NCBI GenBank assembly: GCA_021234155.1
Contig: JAJEKV010000557.1
Location: 84,055-148,054, forward strand
Source: Isoetes taiwanensis
Lineage: Eukaryota; Streptophyta; Lycopodiopsida; Isoetales; Isoetaceae
Direction: 5' to 3'
Length of the DNA stretch: 64,000 bases
Part shown: positions 23,569 to 33,430 of the stretch, in pieces
How positions within the stretch are numbered: position 1 is the stretch's first letter
Layout of the letters: every line of letters starts with the position of its first letter
Notes under the pieces: generated by a model
Seen by the model: the letters and a program-made list of their open reading frames with translations, nothing else
Told to the model about the DNA's origin: nothing
The model's database searches: none
Translations under genes and position numbers: made by a program

Positions 23569-23907
23569 CTGCAATTAAGGACATTAGTCAGTACCTTGAA
23601 GCAATAGTAAGGCTCCACAGAACTGCAGCTAAGCTTTTGTAGCCGTGCTATGCGCGCATAGGCAAAGCGTGTCAGTACCTTGAAGCAACAGTAAGGCTCC
23701 ACAGAACTGCAAAAGCTTTTGTAGCCGTGCTATGCGCGCATAGGCAGAGCTACAGGGGGAAGGGGCGAAGCTACAAGATTGAAGAGACCTGCTGTGCGAG
23801 TACTACAAGATTGAAAAGACCTGCTATGCGCACATAGACAAACTCAAGACTAAATAGCCGTGCTATGCCCGCATAAGACAATGTCGGATTAGACGAAAGG
23901 GACGTAC
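23569..23907 (-). other. Intron with duplicated 84-bp unit and palindromes
   Basis: GT (23907-23906 on the minus strand, AAAA|GTACGT) to AG (23570-23569, TTAATTGCAG). It holds an 84-bp direct duplication (GTCAGTACCTTGAAGCA at 23588 and 23672) and four palindrome copies at 23648, 23730, 23824 and 23863, the last two decayed. Confidence 0.75.
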
Positions 23908-25198
23908 TTTTTTCTAGAATATCCTTTGACATTGATCATTTTTCCTTTAATGTGGAGCAGCTAGTACACACCGAAAATCTGTGCCTCTTCGGAATCCTAA
24001 CAAGATTAAATTCTTGCTTCCACAACCTCAAGAAGTAGGAATAGGATATGAACTTCTGACTTGAACTCTGGAAAAGATTCGTGTACATGCTGTAGACTTC
24101 CTTCTTAGTAATACTGTACACAGGACTGTTTGGAAGTCGCTCACAGTTGGAGTCAAAGAAACCTACCAGCCAAGCTTTTGCTTCTAGGCAATACATACCG
24201 ACAACTTTTTTTGGGTGTGAATAGTCATCAATGCACGGATTCCTGTCTAACCTTTTTTGCACTCTTGACATGCGACGACTTCCAATGGCATGCATTCTTT
24301 TAAAAGCAAGTTGGCACACTGTGTTGCTCGAAACATAGTATGAAAAAACGTCTCCAACTTCAGGCCTTACACTGTATGCCAAGTACAACTCTTGATCACC
24401 TTTCGGCATTGACAAAAACCGTTGTCTTATGTGCCTTAAAGACGAAAATGTAAAGGCCTGTAAGCATTTTTTCTGACAGCAATTCAGTCTCCTCAGCTTT
24501 CTCATGTAAGACAATCCCATCAATCGCTCGCGCGTAACAGTTCTAAAAGCTTTTACTGTGGGATCCCTCTTAAATCTTTTTGCACTGCTGTATGGGTTTT
24601 TCACTGCAGGACTTTTATTCTGAGCAGTGTCTGTGGTAGGTCTTTCAGGAGTGCAGAACTGCACGTCTTCAAACACGGGGTCATCAACCTTGTCGCCCTC
24701 AACGGAAGTTCCAGGTCTGTCAGCAAATAATGTTCTCGACTTTCTCTTCAGAACTTGAAGGTCTTCCTCAGAAGCCCTTTCTGTTAAAGAAGGGCCAGCA
24801 GCACGCAGCACACGTCTCTCCGCAGAATCTACAATATATTGCAACGATTCGTGTAGTTCCTGGAGAGGTGAAGAAGTATCAAAAATAGAGTGAGTACGTT
24901 GAGTAGGGGAAGAGGAGAAGATACTTCGTGATTGTGGCAGGGGGGAGGGTGTTTTAAAAATGGAAGAATGCTGTAAAACGTGTTTTGGAGATGGAGTTTG
25001 AAAAGAGGTAGACACACGCAGTAGGTGTAAAGGGGAGGGAGACGGTGTGGAGGAGGTAGCATCCGGGAGAAGCGTATCCAAGTCTTCTTCATCGTCACCT
25101 ACTGGTGTGGGTGTGTTGTAACGACCACGAGTCAATATTGCCACATTAACAGGAGGAGTTGAAGTAAAAACGTCTTCGTCGTCGCTCTCCATTGCTGC

Positions 25199-25529
25199 AC
25201 AAGGAAGAGTGACTTGTTTCAGCCAGTAAACCCTCTCCTTTCAAACCTGCAAGTCTACATGCCCATGCGCGCATAGAAGAGCAGTTACAAACGTAATATA
25301 CACTAGTTGCCCATGCGCGCATAGACAGGGAAAAAATATGTCTATGTGCGCATACTTCAATACGAAAAGTAGATGCCACACAACCAAGAAACATTACAAA
25401 ATATTAGACTTATCTCCACAAGCCAATGCCTGCAACCAAAACTAGATGTGTATGCAAGAATTCATAGACGAACAACAAAGTACGTAACACAATATAAATA
25501 CGAAAACATATGGAGGCATTTGCACATAC
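25199..25529 (-). other. Probable first intron with palindromes
   Basis: Bounded by a donor near 25530 (either TATC|GTCTGT or CGTCT|GTATGTG) and the acceptor CCTTGTGCAG just before the ATG at 25192. The first donor choice keeps the frame. Palindrome copies sit at 25263, 25311 and 25342. Confidence 0.5.
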
Positions 25530-25651
25530 AGACGATACTCCAAGGCGCTCGACCTCCGCCTAAAATTTTGCTCTTCCGTTTCGAACTGTAGCATCTCCAT
25601 AGAGTTTTGCATAGCATCGCCAAACATGTCAGGTGGAAGGTACGTAAACAT

Positions 25652-26091
25652 CTCAGCCAGTAGCAGTTTACAGTACTTGTTAGAAATTTTATACCAAATG
25701 TTGCCCGTTTAGGGACTTTTTCTTAGAGTCCAAGATAGTTGATTTTAAGCTTTTTGGACATCCTGTTTGCCGAATTTCTTCTTGGGCATTAGCATTTAGT
25801 GTTTTTTTCTTTCATTGTCTATGCGCGCATAGGCATTCTGTCTTTTTTCTTATTATTGTTTTTGCACGCACAGGCATATTGTTTTTTCTCTTCTTGTATT
25901 GTCTATGCGCGCATAGGCACCAACATTTTTAGCAACCCTTGTCTATGCGCACATAGGCGTTTACCTTTTATCCTGCCATTGTCTATGCGCTCATAGGCAG
26001 AATGTTTTTTACTTGCTATTGTCTATGCGCGCATAGGCCTTTCCATTGTTAGATCTGCTTATGCTTGTACATTTTCTAGCTGTCTTCTAAT
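25652..26091. promoter_or_regulatory. Divergent promoter region with six palindromes
   Basis: About 440 bp separates the start of the minus-strand gene from the first recognisable plus-strand coding sequence. The 14-bp word CTATGCGCGCATAG or a variant lies at 25819, 25859 (poor), 25903, 25943, 25983 and 26023. Part of this region could be the first intron of the plus-strand gene, because TGTCTTGTAG at 26101-26110 is a fair acceptor. That it controls both genes is inferred from position. Confidence 0.55.
25819..26036. repeat. 40-bp-spaced array of a 14-bp palindrome
   Basis: Starts differ by 40, 44, 40, 40 and 40 bases. Copies usually read TTGTCTATGCGCGCATAGGC with the core exactly self-complementary. 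The T-rich DNA between copies is not conserved, so the palindrome itself is the unit. A 40-bp step is close to four turns of B-DNA and would put all sites on one face. Confidence 0.9.
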
Positions 26092-26541
26092 ATGCTTCTT
26101 CTGTCTTGTAGAACCAAGAAAAATCCTGAAGCAGGCTCCTCCCACAAGGCGGCCAAGAAGAGGAAGCCGACAAAGGATAAGAATCAACCAAAGGATGATG
26201 CACCTGCCAATACACCTTTCATGATCACTGAGGACGGTTCCTATTTTTGTAAGGACCAGCAGTGGCTACTTGTAAGAGGAACTGGTGAGAGCAAGAACAA
26301 CGATTTTTTTGTACCTGTACATTTGTGACCGTTTTGGTAAAGAACCCCAAGACTTGGACAGGTTCAAGAGATGTGGCAGGTTAATAGATACCGAGCTCTT
26401 CGGTATGTTTTTTATTAACTGCACCACATCGACTAAGGGGGCTGAACATGTTTACTCGGTGGACCCCCATTTCTTTAAGCTCACCGCGTGCCTCCCGAGG
26501 ACATGCGGTGGTTACATCCAGCCGTAATGAAAGCAAAAATT

Positions 26542-26597
26542 GTAAGTATTGTCTATGCGCGCAGAGCTTAAGAAACTAATGGAATGTTTCTTTGCAG
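26542..26597 (+). other. Short intron carrying the palindrome
   Basis: GTAAGT at 26542 to TTTCTTTGCAG at 26597, with CTATGCGCGCAGAG at 26553-26566. At 56 bases it is short for a plant intron. The coding sense on both sides supports it. Confidence 0.5.
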
Positions 26598-28236
26598 GAT
26601 CTTGTCACCATTTTGAAGGACCTGCTATTGTGCAAAGATCCTATTTTAACTTCTAGTGCCTCTGCTCCTAAATTATTGAAAGATGCAATGCCCTCTCAGA
26701 CTAAAAATTTACCCTTTCCAAAGCAACGGGAGCTTAATTTGCAAGTGGTCGAGTATGAGGAAGAGGAGGAAGAAGTAGAGGAAATCGAAGAGGAGGATGT
26801 AGAGGAGGAAGAGGAGGAGCCACCTAAAAAAAAAGGTAAAAAAAATTATTACAAGGCTGGCCTGGTTACAACCACATCACCTCCTCTCAAAAAAGCTGCT
26901 AGGAAGGCCTTAAAGCAAGCTTTGCCGCCAGGACCGGCACCTAAGATAGCAAGCAAGGAGAAGGATATGGCAAGTAAGAAGCTCGAGGAAATCGAAGCTG
27001 AGATGTCACGCGTCCGCATCATGCATCTCTTTGGTAGATCGTGGTAAAGCTTGCACCTAAGGATGAGCAAGGTGTAAGACAACCGCAGTAACTAAAAATT
27101 TACAAAGGGCCACTTAACCGCACTCAAAGAAAGAATAAGAGATGACCGAATGCAAAGAATAGCTCCTCATATTTGTATAGTTGATCCCGCCCAAAGGTAA
27201 ATGATAAGGAGCCGCTCGTTAAGGAAGAGGACGAGAACTACAAATACTATGTTTTAGGGGGCACCCATAGTTTCAAGGCAAGAAGGCAGCTTTACAAGGA
27301 AACAAAAGAGCACTGCTTTTCACAAATCTTTGCCTTTGTTTACGTGGGTGTCATCGACTCGTAAGCAAAGTCGCTTGCAATGAGCCACAACGTGGACAAT
27401 GAGTATCGGATGAGTATGAGCTTCACGTGATAAAATTAAATTCATGCACAAGGAATATGAACTCTTCCGCTCAGAGCACCAAGGTGAGAAAGATATTAAG
27501 GAAGACCAGGCTCAGACTGGCCTTAAAAGAACAAAGGCGCCACCGAAAGTGCCGCCTAACTTCCACCACCTCGGATGCCGTGAGCATCTCTTATAAAATA
27601 TGATAATTATTTTCAGTTAGCTTTCCGTCATGGACGTAAGTACTTTCTCTTGACCTTCGCCTTTGGCTATGCCCAAGATGGCTCTTAAATATTTTAACAT
27701 GCTTGTTGTTTTCTATGTTAGGTCCGGGGAGCTACAAGAAAATTTTTTTGATATGTTCTCCGAGGGTACTTTTAAAACTAAAGGCAAGTCCCACGGATTC
27801 CAAGAGGAAAAAACTGATCCCCAGCAAAAGCAAAAGGATATGGGCATAATGGCCCGGGCGTGAAATGCAAGGCCTTAAAAATGTTGACAAAGTTTGTGAG
27901 GACCCGCAAAAGGTTGTTGATAAACAGCTTCACTCGAAGAGATGCAGAGAATTTAAGCAAGAAGCCTATATTACACACTCACATTTTTTCCAATGTTTGT
28001 TATTAACCTCTTGCAACGCTTTGCAGCAAAAAGATTGTGCACTCGCCAACAACAAGCTAATGGTTCACCTCAACCGCAAGCAAATCGGGAGAAGGTGCGG
28101 AATTATACCCCACGTGGTCCTCGCATCTAAAAAAAATAAATCAATACGCCACCAACTTTACCAACCGGTATGTCATTTGTTTCTCCTCCCCGCTACTTGA
28201 GTTAAGGTATTCGGTTTTGGCGAGTCGGCGCGCAAG

Positions 28237-28315
28237 ATAGCATGGGAGTGAGGGACCTTTTGGTAGTTCGGCGCGCCGCATAGCACTACCACAAGGTCCC
28301 TCACTCCCATGCTAT
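28237..28315. repeat. 31-bp-arm hairpin in the methyltransferase gene
   Basis: ATAGCATGGGAGTGAGGGAC... (28237-28267) pairs with ...GTCCCTCACTCCCATGCTAT (28285-28315) with a single mismatch and a 17-base loop containing GGCGCGCC. The right arm runs directly into a 14-bp palindrome at 28312. It lies between coding blocks, probably in an intron. Confidence 0.9.
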
Positions 28316-29602
28316 GCGCGCATAGAACAGGTGTGAGGGAGCTATCGTTTTGTTTCTTACAAATATTTTCGGCTTTCAGAAAAAGAAAGACCCCATGCCA
28401 CCTGGATTTTTAAACATGGTCGCTAGCTAAGGAGGAGCGGTCGGCTGAAAAAGTCTCAAGAAGTCGAAAGCAGAGTTTGGCGGCCTTCTGAGTTTGAAAG
28501 ATTTGATATGTTTGGCCAAAATTGTCTATATCAGGTGTATCGTGGGAATTGTGTCAAACTTGACCACACTTTGAGACCTGGCAACTATTCCTTGTGCATA
28601 GCTGACATACCTTACGGGTTTAAGTTGCCTGTCAGCCGTGGTGATGACTCCCCATTTACGTACGCCGAAGTTTGATTCTTTTTTTTTTGGGAGGTTTGTT
28701 AAGATAAACACCGCCCGCCTCGAGGATTGTCGCCTTCCACCCACTAACCAAGGCCGGTATGGTGCAAGCGGCTATGAAGACCCGCCGCAAGGCTGGTTAC
28801 GAGGCTGCCATATGGTAAGTGTCTAGTTGTTTTCTCCATGCGGCATAGCTTAATACAAAAGTGTTTCCTTTCTTTGCGTGTAAAAAGACTAATATTAGGG
28901 GAGGTGGTGGTGCTAGACTTGTCAACGCAGGGCGCAGATTCACATAGGCTACCATAGCCGTGATTCCGGGCAGAGAAGCCAAATGCACTATAATACTACC
29001 GCATGGATTTTCGCAATGCTTTTCAATGCCCGCCAGTTTTTACAAAGCTTACGCACCGCCTTCACCGTGGACGATTGTCAATCCCTACCGTAAGCCTCGA
29101 GACTCATTAACACGCTTCGAGATGTTCTCGAACCCGAGATTGGGTCGCTGACGCTTTTTCGTGATCCGCACCACGCTAGCTTGTGCACTACGTATACCGC
29201 GAATCTGGGTGAGCCATTGACGCCGACGCGGATGCAGTAGCATACATCAAATCACGAGTCAGTTCCTTACACAGCTTGCCAGATGAAAAACAGGAACTTG
29301 GGATCAAGGATAAGGATGGTGTTCCGGCCTTCTCCTATTCAGAGCCTGTGCCTCCTCTTACCGGGAACATTGACGATCAAGCTGACTATGTTGAATTGAT
29401 TCCCGTCGAAGATATAATTAAGGTCGCAGAGGATAAAAGTCCAGCCAAGTCTGAGGACAAACTACAAGCTACTAATCCTAAGTCTCCCCAAGGTTCTGAA
29501 TCAGATGAGGAAGTACCTGCAAAGGATGTTCCCCTAGATATTTAAAAATCTGTGCAAAAATTTAAACATTTTATTCTATGTGCCGTATTTTAAATATAAT
29601 AT

Positions 29603-29800
29603 CTTATATTATAATGTTTTGGCATAAGTAGTGCATCGCGCCCTAATGTGGATGGTCAAGATTTTACCACAGGATCGGACGGTCTAAAAGTTTCATAGTT
29701 CTTATATTATAATGTTTTGGCGTAAGTAGTGCATTGCGCCCTAATGTGGACGATCAAGATTTTACCACGTGGATCGAACGGCCTAAAAGTTTCATAGTTC
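29603..29800. repeat. 98-bp tandem duplication
   Basis: Copies start CTTATATTATAATGTTTTGG at 29603 and 29701 and share AAGTAGTGCAT, GCGCCCTAATGTGG and CCTAAAAGTTTCATAGTTC or close variants. It lies just after the stop of the methyltransferase gene and may belong to the element's edge. Confidence 0.85.
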
Positions 29801-30058
29801 AACTAGCTATGGTTTCGTGGTTTGTGGCTCCACTCTTGCAATCCCCCGGGCCAAGTATCTCCAAAGAATGGACCACAGACGGAGTGATCGGGATTTAACC
29901 TAGCTCTTCAACGAGCTATTCCATCCAAAGAACAAATCTCCTAGATCGACCAGATTGCCCACGTGCACCCCGCAATCTATACCTAACTCCAATTCAGGTT
30001 CTAGCTGCGTGCATGCAAGGTTTCTACATTCCGAGATGTTTTAGGAGACGGTAAATAA

Positions 30059-30412
30059 ATGACCCTTCTTGGTTGTAACTATAACTGGCTTCGCAGATCG
30101 ACCTTAGGTGTTTGGTTTGGCGCTTGTTTCCCAAGAATGACGCCGAGGAAATGGAAAGCTAATGAAAAGATGATTTTACATTCAAAGATGTTGGCTCTGC
30201 TAACTCGAAATGCAAAGTTTGAGAAATATACAGACCAGGTGTACGCCACTACACAGATCTACGAGATTCCACCGCTGTAAAATACGTGGAACTGCTAGAG
30301 ATAGAAATGAAGAGCCATATGTCTCCACAAGCTGAAATATGGAAAGACGGGACAAATATGTTTTTCTACAGGGGTGCTTTGTCAGTGCTAGAGATCATGT
30401 GCAGGCCATGAT
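30059..30412 (+). pseudogene. Unrecognised coding-like fragment
   Basis: A frame with PRKWKANEKMILHSKMLALL then VYATTQIYEIPP stops at 30280. In another frame the reading continues at once with KYVELLEIEMKSHMSPQAE and FFYRGALSVLEIM. The smooth continuation suggests one coding region broken by a small indel. No family was recognised. Confidence 0.35.
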
Positions 30413-30507
30413 AGGAACTTTTTCTCCAGACCTGCGCTTTGCATGCATTTGTTGTTGGCTACGGCTCCCCATAAAAGTCATAAGCTTATGAGAAGAGATT
30501 ATAGCCA

Positions 30508-30732
30508 TGGCTGAGAAATCTGTTGTAAGTATCTATTCTTATTTTGTATTGATATTCTTGCTGTGCTTTATAGATGCTTGACGGAAGCTTTGATTCACTT
30601 TCCATCAGAAGGTATACCTCTATAAAAAGGCTGGGATTAGACAAGGAAGAATATGAATGTTTGACCGGATTTAAAGAGGATGACAAGCTGAGGATTCTTT
30701 CACCGGATGAGATTATGGGAGTATCACTCTAG
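30508..30732 (+). CDS. Possible two-exon small gene
   Basis: An ATG at 30508 gives MAEKSV and runs into GTAAGT (30526). After TTTATAG an ATG-led frame of 53 codons (30574-30732) reads MLDGSFDSLSIRR, KRLGLDKEEYECL, then DKLRILSPDEIMG and a stop. The frames join in phase 0. The intervening 48 bases are very short for a plant intron, so these could equally be separate exon relics. No family recognised. Confidence 0.35.
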
Positions 30733-31115
30733 CAACAAGAAGCATTACAACAAACAGATATGCTAGCGCCTTTATTTCTAGACAGGTTTTGTAAATCTAT
30801 GCAACTAGGTTTCAATCCTCTTGCTACTTCTTTCAAGCTTTATGAATATGCTTTGTAATGTGTCTGTGCATTTTGGAAGGTCCTACTGCTTTGGATTCAG
30901 TTAAAGAATGAACAAGGTAAGTTTATTTTTGCATGTGCGTAAAATATTAGTTATTTGTTTATGCACGATGATTTCAATTTTGCAAATCAGGGTATAATAG
31001 AAGCTATTGTTCCTTTGCATGCCCGCTGCAACAAAAAGTCTAATATGTATGTCATATGCAAGCTGCAATATTGTTAGTAATAAGGATTTCATGAATGGAA
31101 TTTGTACTATTGCAG

Positions 31116-31262
31116 GTGTTTTGGCCAGAGTGTGGTTGGCGCCAGCTTCCTTTAATAGATCTTATTACAGTAGCATCTATGAAGAAAGTATACAGGAAGG
31201 CAACACTTTGTGTTCACCCTAACAAGGTACAGAAGAAAGGTGCCACAGTTCAACAGAATTAT
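31116..31262 (+). pseudogene. Auxilin-like J-domain exon, lone and with HPN for HPD
   Basis: After an acceptor (TACTATTGCAG) the frame reads [17 protein letters not shown], then [20 protein letters not shown] and ATVQQNY, closely matching the penultimate part of the J domain of plant auxilin-like proteins, which recruit HSC70 to uncoat clathrin vesicles. The HPD tripeptide needed to stimulate HSC70 is HPN here. The exon ends at a GT donor where such genes usually have one. The next exon (about ...EKVFDLL...) and the long N-terminal part are not visible. Probably a captured or left-over gene fragment. Confidence 0.75.
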
Positions 31263-31299
31263 GTTGCTTTGTTATTTCTTCTGTGTTTCTGGAAGATAC

Positions 31300-32360
31300 T
31301 CATAATTGTTTTTGCAGGTATGGAAGGAACCGAGCTTTACCAAATAGGGCATATTCCACATGTACAGTTGCGTCATTATGATTTTCTGGATCTAAGTAGT
31401 GTTTGAAAAGGTTGCCAATGCATGTTGGAATCATTATTTGGGCTTTGTCACAAAACCCGTGGATTGTGTTGCAGAACAGTTCCAACCAGTGGCTTTTGGC
31501 TTCTCAAACTAGGTGCATATAAGCTCTTATCTCTCAAGAGGACTATTTAACTCGAGGATGATCATTTTGGCTCCAGAGAAAGCTTTGGGCCATGCCTTTG
31601 CTCACCCAACAAACATCTGTAGTTGGTTCATCATATTGCACAAATTATTAACATATCATTTATAGGCTACAAACTTCTTGAAAAATTGCTACTTGGAGTA
31701 GATCCAACAATCGATCAAGAATGGCATGAAGAATTTGAGTATTTGACACACATCCAGTTTCTCACAGTTGGTTCTTGGAGTTTTATCTCTTAATATTTCT
31801 TTGCTAGATTAAGCACATGTCAGGAGTCTCAGAATTGTGTTTTGTCTCTATGATAATGTGTTATTCATGGAATACTACTATTTAAATCCATTTTTTGCAT
31901 CCATGATTGATTTCATGACAACACATGAGACGATATTAAAAATTTTGCATTAAAACTATAGCAAGAAGATTGGTTAAAATTGTTCATATATGCCAAAACA
32001 AAGCCAAACATTCAAACTTGATAAAACCCATAGTGCAAATTCAATGATAAGAAAGCAAAAGGGCATACGTATGAGTACGGAGAAAGACTACTCAATTGTA
32101 CACAACTATTCTAAGACATTCTATTTACATAGCATCACAACATCAAATGAACAAGAAGGGTGTTCCTCCCATGCACCCACAAGTGGTGCCCCTCCCACTT
32201 TAGAACAAGTGGTATAAACATGCAATGCCCGCCAACACTTACATGAAGAGAACATTTAGAAGTACCCAAAGGATGCCCAAGATGATCCCTAATTTGAATG
32301 GAAAAGATCATCCGGATGCATCCGAGTGGGCCTTTAGATTTATTGCACCCACTTACCAAC
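31300..32360. other. Intergenic, no recognised gene
   Basis: AT-rich spacer. Short frames (for example 31990-32217) have no recognised similarity. Confidence 0.4.
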
Positions 32361-32369
32361 ACCGGTGGA

Positions 32370-33430
32370 TTGGTCATGCTTCGATCTCTTAAGGGAAAGG
32401 GTAAATGAAAAGGGGAAAAGGAAAAGGGAAGTGGAAAGAGAGAATGTGAAGGGCAAAAAGGCATGGAAAAAAAGGGAAAAGGGTAAAAAAAAAAGGGTGG
32501 GGATAAGAGAAGAGAAAAAGGCATGGAAAACGAAAAGGAAAGGGAACCCGTAAAAGGGCACGAGGGAAGGAGGAAGAGATAGAAGCGGAAAAGGTAAATG
32601 GAAAGGGCATGGAAAAAAGGGAAAGAGGAAAAGGTTGAAAAAGGAGAAAAATGAAGGAGAAAAAAAAAGCATGGGAAAAGGGGAGGAGAAAAAGCATGGG
32701 AAAAGGAAGGAGCATGGGAAAAAGGGGGAAAAGAGAAAAATTGAGGAAAAAGAGGAAAAAGGAAGGGACAAATGGCATAGGGAAAAGGGGAAAAAAAGAT
32801 TGGGAAAGGGAAGATATTAAAAAATGCATCAAGAAAAGGGAAGAGGAAAGGTTGGAAAAATGAGGAAAAGGGAAGGACAAGGGGGAACAAGAAAAGGATG
32901 GGGAGAGGGAAAAGAAAAGGGGCATAGAAAAAAAAGGGAAAGTGAGAAGAAAGAAAAAAGGAAAGGGAAAAAGAGGGAAAAGGAACCTAGGTAAAAGGTC
33001 AAAAGGAAAAAGAAAGAGGGAAACGAGAAAAGGGAAGGAGAAGGGCATGAGAGAAAAGGGGAAGAGAAAAATGGTGAAGAAAGGGAAAAAAAAGAAAAAG
33101 GGAAAGAAAAAGGCAAGAGAGACATTTGGTGGGGAAAAAGGAAAATGGGTATAGGAAATAAGAGAATAAAACAAATGTGCAAAAGCAGCATGGAAAAAAA
33201 AGGAAAAGGAAAAGGAAAGGAAGGGAAAAAGTGCACAGTGAAAAAGATCGGCAAAGGAGGAAAACGGAAAGAAAAAAAAAAAAAATCCATCAAGAAAAGG
33301 AAACGGAAAAAAGGGAAAGAGAAAGGGAAGCTGTGGGAGGATGGAGGGGAGGGAAAGGGAAAAAGGAATGGAAGCAGGGGAGTGATGGAGGGGAGGGGAA
33401 GGGAAGGGGGGGAATGAGGGGGATTTAAAA
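32370..33430. repeat. Purine repeat, copy 1 (partial)
   Basis: The plus strand is almost all A and G, in words such as GGGAAAAGG with recurring CATGG. Blocks at 32640-33300 align in order with 36950-37600 (for example GGACAAATGGCATAGG, then GAAAGGTTGGAAAAA, then AGGACAAGGGGGAACAA), so this is a diverged copy of a long repeat and not a simple microsatellite. Phe/Ser/Pro-rich frames on the minus strand are composition shadows. Confidence 0.85.

Larger units (their letters stand above)
22195..25651 (-). pseudogene. DUF7869-type transposase-like gene, broken
   Basis: Likely product: an RNase-H-fold, transposase-like protein of the DUF7869 family. Exons (minus strand): about 25651-25530 (MFTYLPPDMFGDAM...), 25198-23908 and 23568 onward. 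The long exon has a Ser/Pro-rich low-complexity N-terminus, then a Cys-rich part ending RFSVCTSCSTLKEK. The third exon has VVVDGMDQKKTSLPHF, YIQLDNTTREDKN and VGFLLVGHTHDQIDQMF, the signature order of DUF7869. A tail with PFWIVRVKDI follows (22205-22540). The donor at 23907 and acceptor at 23569 agree in phase. Defects: in-frame TGA at 23936-23938, TAG at 23180-23182, a frameshift near 22960 and more beyond. Family call from memory of motifs; catalytic role inferred from the Asp spacing. Confidence 0.75.
26092..29546 (+). pseudogene. ParB-like plus class-beta DNA methyltransferase gene, broken
   Basis: Parts in order. (1) 26111-26530: Lys-rich start (KKRKPTKDKNQ), then GSYFCKDQQWLLVRG, CGRLIDTELFG and TSTKGAEHVYSVDPHF. 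(2) 26598-27047: acidic and Lys-rich linker. (3) About 27120-27590: ParB/Srx-like, with APHICIVDPAQR, YYVLGGTHSFKARRQL and AMSHNVDNEYRMSMSF. (4) 28480-29275: methyltransferase, with ADIPYGF (DPPY box, 28604-28618), a second half NPYRKPRDSLTRF, DWVADAFS (motif I, stop TGA next) and AIDADADAVAYIKSRV. DPPY before motif I is the class-beta order of N6-adenine/N4-cytosine enzymes. (5) Acidic tail to 29546. Stops at 27362, 28945, 29162, 29177 and 29210, and frameshifts near 26330, 26525 and 27130, make it dead. Some introns are plausible (26542-26597). Homology is by motif only. Confidence 0.62.

Noticed and set aside
23936-25192. The 418-codon frame as a complete stand-alone gene
   Set aside because: The sequence continues in phase through a splice junction into the DUF7869 core, and an acceptor lies just before its first ATG. 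It is an internal exon ended by a premature TGA.
25799-26040. CRISPR-like array, because a short repeat recurs every 40 bp
   Set aside because: The repeat is a 14-bp palindrome, the intervening DNA is T-rich and not spacer-like, no cas genes are present, and the context is plant nuclear DNA.
32135-33293. Minus-strand frames of 143-261 codons rich in Phe and Ser
   Set aside because: Same composition effect as above.
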